Assembly (NCBI GenBank): GCA_003556865.1
Contig: PWQF01000302.1
Span: forward strand, 1 to 12,235
Length of the DNA: 12,235 nucleotides
Source of the DNA: Elusimicrobiota bacterium
Lineage (GTDB): Bacteria; CG03; SLGR01; PWQF01
Direction: 5' to 3'
This document shows positions 1-6,148 of the stretch, piece by piece. The position numbers and the translations under genes are program-made. Each line of letters starts with the position of its first letter. Position 1 is the first letter of the stretch. The notes under the pieces are model-generated. The model made no database searches and was not told where the DNA came from. It saw only the letters and a list, made by a program, of their open reading frames with translations.

Positions 1-1
1 A

Positions 2-166
2 AGCCTGGTGGAAGCCATACAGACAGCCCAAAAGTCTGATTTTCTTAAATCAGCTCTGGGAGAGCATGTGTTTGAAAAGTTCATAGAGAACAAGAAAATA
101 GAATGGGACAGGTACAGGACCCAGGTTACCGACTACGAGCTTAATGCCTACCTGCCTGTTTTATGA
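2..166 (+). CDS. glnA: Glutamine synthetase, C-terminal end (partial)
   Basis: Only the last 54 codons and the TGA stop are in the window; the gene starts upstream. Glutamine synthetase joins ammonia to glutamate using ATP in the cytoplasm and is the main route of ammonia assimilation. The visible tail contains ALGEHVFEKFIENKKIEW followed by a D-RYRTQVTDYELNAYL segment. From memory this matches the C-terminus of type I glutamine synthetases, with the usual LGxHxxxxF helix and the W-x3-RxxVxxxE motif. The ending directly after that motif, with no extra adenylylation-domain length visible, resembles the short GSI-alpha form, but the adenylylation loop itself lies outside the window. A hairpin follows the stop by a few bases. 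The next gene converges from the other strand, so glnA is the last gene of its transcript. Confidence 0.93.
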   Translation, partial: SLVEAIQTAQKSDFLKSALGEHVFEKFIENKKIEWDRYRTQVTDYELNAYLPVL

Positions 167-169
167 TTA

Positions 170-189
170 GCTTTCCTGTAAAGGTAAGC
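170..189 (+). terminator. Hairpin just after glnA, possible transcript end
   Basis: GCTTTCCT (170-177) pairs with AGGTAAGC (182-189) around a GTAA loop, with one T-T mismatch. GTAA fits the stable GNRA tetraloop class. It starts 4 bases after the glnA stop. No T-run follows, so it is not a standard intrinsic terminator. It may mark or protect the 3' end of the glnA transcript. The rest of the convergent gap up to 288 shows only an 8-bp direct repeat, GGTCCGGT, at 242-249 and 282-289. Confidence 0.25.
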
Positions 190-288
190 GGTTCCAGGCG
201 GTATGCCGGGATTTAAACAGTTCCGCCAGCAGTGAGGTTGAGGTCCGGTATTTTAATAAATGGGCAGCAGCAGGGCGTAGCGGTCCGG

Positions 289-2883
289 TTAAGCGGAAGG
301 TTCAGTTTTTTTATAGGCGCATATAAGTTTTCCGGAACGGATATCTGATAAGATTTTCATTTTAAGCCCGGATACGTCATATACGCCTATTACATCTTTA
401 AATCTTCTGAAATCGGGCAGGATTTCCGGAAATTCATTTTTAAGCCTCCGCAGCAGCTTTAGGTCCGGGCCCGTATTTTGCGGGCCCGGGGTAATCCCGG
501 CATAAAATATGTCTGCCTCCACTATATCCTGGAAAAAGTGGGTGCCGAAAGAAAATTCCGGCATAAAACCTTTTTCCGGAAGTGAAGTTTCTATGAGAAA
601 AGTAAAATTATTTATTTCAAAAAAATTTACGCATACCCCGAGGGAAGGGGTTGTAGTGCCCCATCTTCCCGGGCCTATAAGCATTGCGGGCGTCTCTTTT
701 TTATCTATAAGGCTGTTTATTTTTCCGGTTAAGCGGGCGGCCTGGTATTTATCTGAACGGTTCAGTTTTATATACCGGGAAGGGTTTATATGAACTATTT
801 TTTTAAGGGGAAGGGAGAGGTTCCCCCCTATGAAGTTTCCCCTTACCTTAAAAAAGATGTTCATATTTTTAAGGGCAGAGTTGATTTCAACTCTTTTCCC
901 CCGGCTTCTGGTCTGAAGGGGCCGGCACTGGAGAAGGTTTATCTTTGCCTGACCTTTTTTAAAAAAGTTTAAGGTGAACTCTATTTCCACCGGATATTCG
1001 TATGCCTTTTCCAGGCTTTTAAGTATTTTACTGAAAGAGCTTAATATTTCCTTGTTTTTTACTATATTTTCCAGGGTCAATATCCAGTAGCGGTCCCTGC
1101 CCAGGGCCTCTTCCGCCCGGTAATCCCTGGAAGCCAGGGAATTTAAATCTAATTCCTTTACTTCACCGGCCAGCTCATTAAAGTTTATGGTTTCCAGGGA
1201 GTTCTTTTCCATACTTATTATATCTGCCTTATGCTGGGAAAATTTTCTAATCTCCCGGGTCTCGTAAGGAAGTACTTCAGGATTATCCAGCGCCACCATC
1301 CTCGGGTAATCTCCTTCCACCCTGTTTACTGCCCGGGTTCCCAGTCCAAATACCAGCCTGAGCATTCCGGCCTCCGGGGAAAGGCTCTGGTTCCAGACGT
1401 AGGTATTATGAGAGAAACCCACCCCCGCCGCAGTGGGGAAAAAGTATTTTTTATGGTGGGAGCCGGAGACCCTCTGTATCAGGAGGGCCATCTGCTCCCG
1501 GCGGCGATGCAGGTTTTTAACTTTTCTATATGAAAGGGCATCCCTGCTCATAGTGCTGGCATATACTCTTCTGACCCCCTTTTCAAACTCCCGGTACCTC
1601 TCTGAAGGAGTGCCCCGGTTGGCGCAGAAAACACTTTCATATTTTCCGGCAAAAGCATTGCCGTAAGCATCTTCCAGAAGAGAGCTGGACCTTATTATTA
1701 CAGGGGAAGCGCCGTAATATTCAACTACCTGCTGAAAATTTTCTTTAACTTCATCGGGAAAAACCCCTACCAGAAGTTCTTTTTTCAGTTTTTCCGCCAG
1801 CTTAAAATAATGCGAGGTTTCTTTCTGCTTCATATGAAGCCTCCAGAGGTTATTTTCCACCAGGTAGGAGTTAAATATATCCGAACCTATGAAAAAGGAA
1901 TCATGGGGTTCTGATATCTCTTCCCAGTTTAAGCTTTTTTCCCCCGAAACTATTTTCCGGGCCAGAAGCATACCCGCGGATTTTCCTCCTATAAATCCGG
2001 TTCCTATCAGCCTGTACTTTATATCCAGCAGATCATTTAAATTAAAGTATCCGGCAGCCAGGGAAAGGATACCCTTATTTTCGGTTATCATTATTTTGCA
2101 GAGCCGTTCGGTCATCTCCCTCGCTTCCTTTTCGGAAGGGGAACCGGAAGAAAGTTCCTGGGCCTCTATAAATAACCTGTCCCAGTAATCCAGTTTTCTT
2201 TTTACCTGCCCGCTTCCCTGGCGGCCCAGCCGGCCCAGGAGCTGGGCGTTCTTCATACTGTGGGTTACAGGTTTAAATTCTTTATCCTCCTCCCGGTGGG
2301 GAAGAAAGATAGTGTGGGAATAGCGGTTTTCAACTTTAAGGGGGTGTACGTAAAAAGAATTATCCTGCCTGTAAACATCTATTAAAAGCTGGGTGGTCTT
2401 TCTTATGCGGGCCAGGGTATTGTGGGAGTGGCTGTTGCGCATTATCGCAAAATAGGCAATGGTGTTCAGCTGGTAGAGTCGGGGGCAGGTAACCCTGAAA
2501 AAATTACCGATCATAAGGTCCGTGGCCCAGGCCGAAAGAAGCTCTGAAAGAGAGTCAAAAAGATAAAAAACATCTTTCCCCTCTTTTTCTATGACATTGC
2601 ATACTTTGGTTGCAAAGGGCTCAAAACCCTCCCCGGGGTCAAACCTATATGTTTTCAGCCCCGGCAGGGAATTCTTAAGCAGAGGCGGGTGAGAGGCAAA
2701 ACGGAAATAGATTATTTTTTCTTTTTCACGTGAGGCTTTTACTGCAAAAGCCTCCGCCAGCCGGATATACTCGTCTATGCTGTCTATCTGCCATACTACG
2801 TTGTCTCCCATACGCAGGCCGTCCAGAAGAATATCCAGCCCCTCTATTCCGGTTCCTGCCCTCTCCCCCTTTTTTTTAGGCAT
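289..2883 (-). CDS. KaiC-like domain fused to PEP synthase/PPDK-type ATP-grasp domain
   Basis: The product is 864 aa with no signal peptide. Residues about 10-200 look like a KaiC/RecA-type fold: GTGIEGLDILLDGLRMGDNV is the usual KaiC opening, but the Walker A segment that should follow is replaced by WQIDSIDEY, so classical P-loop ATP binding is unlikely there. Residues about 285-660 match the N-terminal ATP-grasp domain of pyruvate phosphate dikinase and PEP synthase: GGKSAG at 299-304, IIRSSSLLED with R398, FAGKYESVF, AAGVGF at 485-490, and an IEF...LQCRP ending (E635, 651-655). The swivelling phosphohistidine domain and the PEP/pyruvate TIM-barrel are absent. In their place is a 200-residue C-terminal part with LIGPGRWGTTTPSLGV at about 735-750 and a GFMPEFSFGTHFFQD motif. 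I recall this architecture as a conserved but uncharacterised PEP/pyruvate-binding-domain family. It probably binds ATP, but full PPDK or PEP synthase chemistry is not expected. The ATG has a strong SD. Confidence 0.8.
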   Translation of the reverse strand: MPKKKGERAGTGIEGLDILLDGLRMGDNVVWQIDSIDEYIRLAEAFAVKASREKEKIIYFRFASHPPLLKNSLPGLKTYRFDPGEGFEPFATKVCNVIEKEGKDVFYLFDSLSELLSAWATDLMIGNFFRVTCPRLYQLNTIAYFAIMRNSHSHNTLARIRKTTQLLIDVYRQDNSFYVHPLKVENRYSHTIFLPHREEDKEFKPVTHSMKNAQLLGRLGRQGSGQVKRKLDYWDRLFIEAQELSSGSPSEKEAREMTERLCKIMITENKGILSLAAGYFNLNDLLDIKYRLIGTGFIGGKSAGMLLARKIVSGEKSLNWEEISEPHDSFFIGSDIFNSYLVENNLWRLHMKQKETSHYFKLAEKLKKELLVGVFPDEVKENFQQVVEYYGASPVIIRSSSLLEDAYGNAFAGKYESVFCANRGTPSERYREFEKGVRRVYASTMSRDALSYRKVKNLHRRREQMALLIQRVSGSHHKKYFFPTAAGVGFSHNTYVWNQSLSPEAGMLRLVFGLGTRAVNRVEGDYPRMVALDNPEVLPYETREIRKFSQHKADIISMEKNSLETINFNELAGEVKELDLNSLASRDYRAEEALGRDRYWILTLENIVKNKEILSSFSKILKSLEKAYEYPVEIEFTLNFFKKGQAKINLLQCRPLQTRSRGKRVEINSALKNMNIFFKVRGNFIGGNLSLPLKKIVHINPSRYIKLNRSDKYQAARLTGKINSLIDKKETPAMLIGPGRWGTTTPSLGVCVNFFEINNFTFLIETSLPEKGFMPEFSFGTHFFQDIVEADIFYAGITPGPQNTGPDLKLLRRLKNEFPEILPDFRRFKDVIGVYDVSGLKMKILSDIRSGKLICAYKKTEPSA

Positions 2884-2891
2884 AATCCTTG

Positions 2892-2897
2892 CTCCTT
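2892..2897 (-). promoter_or_regulatory. Shine-Dalgarno with abutting hairpin upstream of the KaiC-like/PPDK gene
   Basis: On the minus strand AAGGAG lies 8 nt before the ATG at 2883 and sets that start. Directly upstream, AAATCTT and AAGATTT (plus-strand arms 2898-2904 and 2912-2918) form a perfect 7-bp inverted repeat with a 7-nt loop. The hairpin ends against the ribosome site. It also contains an ATG followed by AAG ATT TAA, a three-codon upstream frame. Confidence 0.6.
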
Positions 2898-2917
2898 AAA
2901 TCTTCATTTTTAAGATT

Positions 2918-2946
2918 TTTATATAACCTGCCCTGTCTTAACTTAA
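2918..2946 (-). promoter_or_regulatory. Candidate sigma-70 promoter for the KaiC-like/PPDK gene
   Basis: On the minus strand TTAAGT (2941-2946), a 17-nt spacer and TATAAA (2918-2923) lie about 35 nt before the start codon. The -10 box matches 5 of 6 consensus bases but the -35 only 3 of 6, so this is tentative. Confidence 0.25.
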
Positions 2947-2968
2947 TCCAGTATATTTTTACCCGGGT

Positions 2969-3003
2969 CCGGAATCAAATTCCGGGAAAAAATTCCGGGA
3001 AAA
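2969..3003. repeat. TTCCGG repeat cluster in divergent intergenic region
   Basis: CCGGAAT (2969-2975) and ATTCCGG (2979-2985) form a perfect 7-bp inverted repeat with a 3-nt centre. The right arm lies in the first of two exact 13-bp tandem units, AATTCCGGGAAAA (2978-2990 and 2991-3003). Each unit contains the near-symmetric 9-mer TTCCGGGAA. The cluster sits between two divergently read genes, close to candidate promoter elements for both, and no T-run follows on either strand. An operator is therefore more likely than a terminator, but the binding protein is unknown. Confidence 0.5.
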
Positions 3004-3107
3004 ATAATTTGCTAAAAAAGGGGTATTATGCTACCATTAATTAATGTAAGTTCAGCCCTCCGGACAGGACAGGCCCAGAAACCGCAAATTAACTTTAAGG
3101 AATAACT

Positions 3108-4232
3108 ATGAAAAATTTTACAGATTTAGGAATTAATGAAGAGATAAATAAAATCTTAAAAGGGATAGATTTTAAAAATCCTACTCCCATACAGGAGAAG
3201 ACCATACCTCTCATACTTGAAGGAATGGACCTGATAGGCCAGGCGGAAACCGGTTCGGGAAAGACCGCGGCCTGCGCCATACCGGTAGTCCAGAAAATAG
3301 ATAAAGAACTGAACAGTATCCAGGCTCTTATCCTTACACCCACACGGGAGCTTGCCATACAGTATCTTAACGAGGTGAGCTCCATTGCAAAGCCCTACGG
3401 GGTAAAGGCTTTTGTGGTGTACGGCGGTTTTGACGTGGGGATCCAGATGGCAAAACTGAATGACGGAGTTCATATACTGGTAGCTACCCCCGGGCGCCTT
3501 ACGGATATTATGTATAACAAACAGTTTCCCCTGGATCACGTTAAGACCTTTATCATAGACGAGGCGGACGAGATGATGAAAATGGGGTTTATAGAGGATA
3601 TAGATTTTATAAAAAAATGTATGGTCCATAATTACCAGACCCTTTTATTTTCGGCTACTATGCCCCCGCCGATAAAAAAACTTGCAGGTCAGTATCTTAA
3701 AAATCCGCGTCATATAAAACTTACCTCTGAAAGGGCCCAGCCCCAGAGTTTGGATCACTCTGTTTTAAGGGTGAGCCGGAGGGATAAGGAAAAGGCGCTT
3801 AAGGACTTTATATTAAAGGAAGATATAAGCCAGGCCATAATATTCTGCAATACCCGTAATATGGTTGAGAAACTTGCAAAAAAAATGAGGAAAATGCTGA
3901 AGGGGACCGATTACCTTCACGGGGGGCTTAAGCAGCACCATAGAGAGAAGATTCTTAACCGCTTCCGCCGCCGGAAAATACGCTATATAATAACAACCGA
4001 TGTTATGGGAAGGGGAATGGATATCAGGAATGTCAGCCACATAATTAATTATGATGTTTCCCGCAGCGCGGAGATTTATATACACCGCAGCGGCAGGACT
4101 GCCAGGATGGGCAAGAAGGGGACTTCTGTTTCTTTTGTCTCTTCCGGTGAACAGGAAAAGTTCGACGAGATTAAGAAAAAGTCGGATATAATCCCCAAGA
4201 GGCTTAAAAAATTTAGATTTAAGAAAAAGTAG
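3108..4232 (+). CDS. DEAD-box ATP-dependent RNA helicase (minimal)
   Basis: The product is 374 aa and unwinds or remodels RNA duplexes with ATP in the cytoplasm, typically during ribosome assembly, RNA decay or cold adaptation. All core motifs are visible in order: Q motif (F4, Q29), motif I AETGSGKT 46-53, Ia PTRELA 78-83, GG 106-107, TPGR 127-130, II DEAD 151-154, III SAT 182-184, IV IIFCNT 244-249, V TTDVMGRGMDI 296-306 and VI HRSGRTAR 326-333. It ends about 40 residues after motif VI in a short basic tail (KRLKKFRFKKK). It therefore lacks the DbpA/DeaD-type RNA-binding extension and is shorter than CshA, RhlE or DeaD. Motif V has MGRGMD where A(A/S)RGLD is common. The ATG follows TAAGGAAT (3096-3103) by a few bases. 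A TATTAT at 3024-3029 could be its -10, giving a leader of about 70 nt, but no good -35 is seen. It cannot be assigned to a named paralogue. Confidence 0.95.
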   Translation: MKNFTDLGINEEINKILKGIDFKNPTPIQEKTIPLILEGMDLIGQAETGSGKTAACAIPVVQKIDKELNSIQALILTPTRELAIQYLNEVSSIAKPYGVKAFVVYGGFDVGIQMAKLNDGVHILVATPGRLTDIMYNKQFPLDHVKTFIIDEADEMMKMGFIEDIDFIKKCMVHNYQTLLFSATMPPPIKKLAGQYLKNPRHIKLTSERAQPQSLDHSVLRVSRRDKEKALKDFILKEDISQAIIFCNTRNMVEKLAKKMRKMLKGTDYLHGGLKQHHREKILNRFRRRKIRYIITTDVMGRGMDIRNVSHIINYDVSRSAEIYIHRSGRTARMGKKGTSVSFVSSGEQEKFDEIKKKSDIIPKRLKKFRFKKK

Positions 4233-4251
4233 AAGTTAAAAAAGAACTTCT
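4231..4251 (+). terminator. Weak intrinsic terminator after the helicase gene
   Basis: AGAAGTT (4231-4237) pairs perfectly with AACTTCT (4245-4251) across a 7-nt loop and is followed by TTT. The stem overlaps the helicase stop codon and is AT-rich. A 4-bp CCCG/CGGG hairpin (4255-4268) and a seven-T run (4282-4288) follow. Termination is probably partial, so the next gene may be co-transcribed. Confidence 0.35.
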
Positions 4252-4302
4252 TTTCCCGGTTTTACGGGTAAGTTAAAAATCTTTTTTTAATTATTTTTAT
4301 TT

Positions 4303-4899
4303 ATGAGTAAAAATAAAATTTGCATAACCGCCCTCTTTTTCTGTTTCCTTTTTCTCGTAACTTTACCTGCTTTGGGCAGGGAAAATAATTCTAAGGACTG
4401 GAGCTTTTCTTTTTACCGGGGACGCTGGAGCAGAACTATATTCACAGATATAGTCTTAAGGCAGAAAACTGATTTCCGGGACTCATATTTCACCGCGGCG
4501 GCAGTAAGCCGGACTATTTCAGAGCTGGGAAGGTTTATGCAGGCCCGGGCCGAAATCAATTTCGGGCGCCATTGCGGCCTGCAGGATCATTTGGAAGTTA
4601 ACGCCCTGGCGGTCCTGGTATGGAAAAAGCTGCCCTGGGAGAGATACTTAAACTCTTCTATTGCCTACGGCAGCGGAATTTCGTATGCCTTTGAATCTCC
4701 GGCCATAGAGATACGCCGTCATAACCCGCGCCCCGCAAGACTGCTTAAATATATGATGCTGGAATTTGAGGTGTTTCTTCCTCCGGTTGAAAGGCTCAGC
4801 CTTTTTATGCGTATACATCACCGTTCCGGGGTCTTTGGAATTGTTCGTGATAATCAGGGATCAAATATAATAGCCCTGGGGGTTAGAAAATTTTATTGA
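4303..4899 (+). CDS. Secreted small beta-barrel-like protein with PagL-like HxS motif
   Basis: The product is 198 aa. A clear Sec signal peptide (SKNK, then a hydrophobic stretch to about residue 22) ends in LPALG with likely cleavage after G25. The mature part has alternating polar and hydrophobic strands (WSFSFYRGRW, LEVNALAVLVW, YMMLEFEVFLP, SLFMRIHH) and ends in an aromatic residue (GVRKFY), as expected of an outer-membrane barrel. The segment IHHRSGVFG (171-179) followed by NQGSN and the closing strand recalls PagL-type acyloxyacyl/lipid A deacylases, where a His and a Ser two residues later are catalytic; here these would be H173 and S175. The Glu expected about 12 residues after that Ser is a Ser (S187), so activity is doubtful. 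I recall uncharacterised homologues with the same HHRSG core. No Shine-Dalgarno precedes the ATG, but an in-frame TAA at 4288-4290 leaves no other usable start. Confidence 0.7.
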   Translation: MSKNKICITALFFCFLFLVTLPALGRENNSKDWSFSFYRGRWSRTIFTDIVLRQKTDFRDSYFTAAAVSRTISELGRFMQARAEINFGRHCGLQDHLEVNALAVLVWKKLPWERYLNSSIAYGSGISYAFESPAIEIRRHNPRPARLLKYMMLEFEVFLPPVERLSLFMRIHHRSGVFGIVRDNQGSNIIALGVRKFY

Positions 4900-4922
4900 T
4901 AAAACTTAAGTATTAAGGGGGG

Positions 4923-5534
4923 TTAAAGCCAGACGTCCCTCAAGGAATTAAGTATTGCGTTTACTGCCTGGCGTATGGCGGTATCCATATAAAAAGAGTC
5001 ATATACATAAGAGCCTGCCCAAATTATTTCACCGGTTTCCACATCAACCATACGTGCCGATATGCCCACTTCCGCTTCCACCAGGAATATCTCCTCCCTT
5101 ACGTTTCCTTCCCTGTCCCGCACATATATCCTTTCTTTTTTATCAGGGACAAAACGGGTAATGGTTCCCATTATTATGGCATCTACTCCCAGTATTTGGC
5201 CCATCTCCTTTACGGTTTCCGGGTCTATATCACCGCTTCGCCATAAATTATGCTCCCTGAGCACGCTTTCCAGGCGGGAGCGTTCAATAACCCTTGCCCC
5301 CCTGTTCAGAAGCTGGAAAACAAATTCATCGGCCACGGCGCTTCCCGGCTCAGCACCGGCAGTTAATCCCAGCCCGGCGCCGTCAAACCTTATGACTCCA
5401 ACTCTCTGTATGGCGCTGAAATCATAATCCTGCCTGTAGGCTATTTTAGGCCCGCATCCGCCAAGAAGCAGTAAAAGAATTAAAGTGAATCCGGCAAATA
5501 TCCTGTATGAAAAAGGTCTCAGGAGTTTATTCAT
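4923..5534 (-). CDS. CsgG-like outer-membrane lipoprotein
   Basis: The product is 203 aa. A hydrophobic stretch ends in the lipobox LGGC with C27 as the lipidated residue, and the following GPK does not resemble an inner-membrane retention signal. Residues about 40-200 resemble the CsgG/GNA1162 family: IQRVGVIRF, a VADEFVFQLLNRGARVIERSRLESVL segment, a helix leading to LGVDAIIMGTI, and VEVGISARMVDVETGEIIW-like strands (AEVGISARMVDVETGEI). CsgG itself forms the curli secretion pore, but many relatives are uncharacterised periplasm-facing lipoproteins. No curli subunit genes (csgA/B/E/F) are present and this protein is shorter than CsgG, so a curli role is not supported. The gene overlaps the upstream TPR gene by 8 bp (ATGAATAA), which indicates translational coupling and a shared job. 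Confidence 0.82.
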   Translation of the reverse strand: MNKLLRPFSYRIFAGFTLILLLLLGGCGPKIAYRQDYDFSAIQRVGVIRFDGAGLGLTAGAEPGSAVADEFVFQLLNRGARVIERSRLESVLREHNLWRSGDIDPETVKEMGQILGVDAIIMGTITRFVPDKKERIYVRDREGNVREEIFLVEAEVGISARMVDVETGEIIWAGSYVYDSFYMDTAIRQAVNAILNSLRDVWL

Positions 5535-5982
5535 ATTTCCGCCTGAGCCTGTTAAGGTGTCTTTCAGCTATATTTTTATGTCTGCGGCCCGGGTTCAGGG
5601 AAAGGAATCTTTCCCAGGTCTCAATGGCCCTGGCGGTCTCCTCATTTTTTTCGTAAAGGCGGGCAAGAATGAAAAGAGCCCTGGTATTTTCACTGTCCAG
5701 TTCAGTTGCTTTTCTTATGTGGTAAAAAGCCTCCCCGGTTCTTTTCATATTGATAAGGGCTACTCCCAGGGCCAGGTGGGCGTCGGTAAATGAATAATCT
5801 TTATCCAGGACTTCCCTGAATATACGGGAGGCTTTCTGGTATTCTCCCTGTCTGGAAAGACGGACCCCCTCCCTGAATAAGGAGTCGGCTCCTCCTGCCC
5901 CGGCATAAGGCGTATAAACCCCTGCCAGGAACGAAAAGATTATAGGCACCGTAATTATTAATATTTTTTTTAAACTGCTCAT
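5527..5982 (-). CDS. Secreted tetratricopeptide-repeat protein
   Basis: The product is 151 aa. It has a lysine-rich start, a hydrophobic core (about 7-22) and an AGA cleavage-like site near residue 29, so it is likely periplasmic; an uncleaved anchor is possible. Three TPR units follow at about 32-65, 66-99 and 100-134, with typical A/G/Y/A/P spacing (EGVRLSRQGEYQKASRIF; ALGVALINMKRTGEAFYHI; LARLYEKNEETARAIETW) and a basic end. TPR arrays bind other proteins. The 8-bp overlap with the CsgG-like lipoprotein gene points to that protein as a likely partner. The start has only a weak AAGAAG directly before the ATG, but the signal peptide requires this start. Confidence 0.85.
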   Translation of the reverse strand: MSSLKKILIITVPIIFSFLAGVYTPYAGAGGADSLFREGVRLSRQGEYQKASRIFREVLDKDYSFTDAHLALGVALINMKRTGEAFYHIRKATELDSENTRALFILARLYEKNEETARAIETWERFLSLNPGRRHKNIAERHLNRLRRKYE

Positions 5983-5989
5983 CTTCTTT

Positions 5990-5995
5990 ATTATA
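5990..5995 (-). promoter_or_regulatory. TATAAT box immediately upstream of the TPR gene
   Basis: On the minus strand a perfect TATAAT lies 7 nt before the ATG at 5982, with no convincing -35. If used, the transcript would be nearly leaderless. TCCCGTT (plus strand) occurs twice just upstream, at 6004-6010 and 6020-6026, 16 bp apart. The rest of the gap up to the M16 stop (to 6148) contains an A9 tract and no recognisable gene. Confidence 0.25.
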
Positions 5996-6148
5996 ATAAT
6001 CCCTCCCGTTAAAAACCAGTCCCGTTCCTTACTTATTATTTTTTTTTCTGCAGGGCTCCGGTTATTTTATCTCTGATATCTTTAACTTAGACAGCCGGCG
6101 GCAGCAAAAAGTTTCATAAATCAAAAATTGGTTTTTCCTGCGGCGATT

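Noticed and set aside
167..288. Possible tRNA or small RNA gene in the glnA convergent gap
   Set aside because: No cloverleaf or TTCRA arm and no promoter with terminator pair could be found; only a short hairpin and an 8-bp direct repeat are visible.
509..2188. Several plus-strand frames of 60-100 codons opposite the KaiC-like/PPDK gene
   Set aside because: Low-complexity translations with no recognisable motifs, fully covered by a well-supported minus-strand gene.
3095..4085. Minus-strand open frames of 90-157 codons inside the helicase gene
   Set aside because: They lie opposite a gene with every DEAD-box motif intact, show no domain similarity and have no ribosome sites; they are antisense shadows.
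4923..5534. Curli secretion (csg) locus
   Set aside because: Only a short CsgG-family lipoprotein is present; no CsgA, B, E or F-like genes are in the window.
5062..5793. Plus-strand frames across the CsgG-like and TPR genes
   Set aside because: The minus-strand products have a signal peptide, lipobox and TPR periodicity; the plus-strand translations have none of these.
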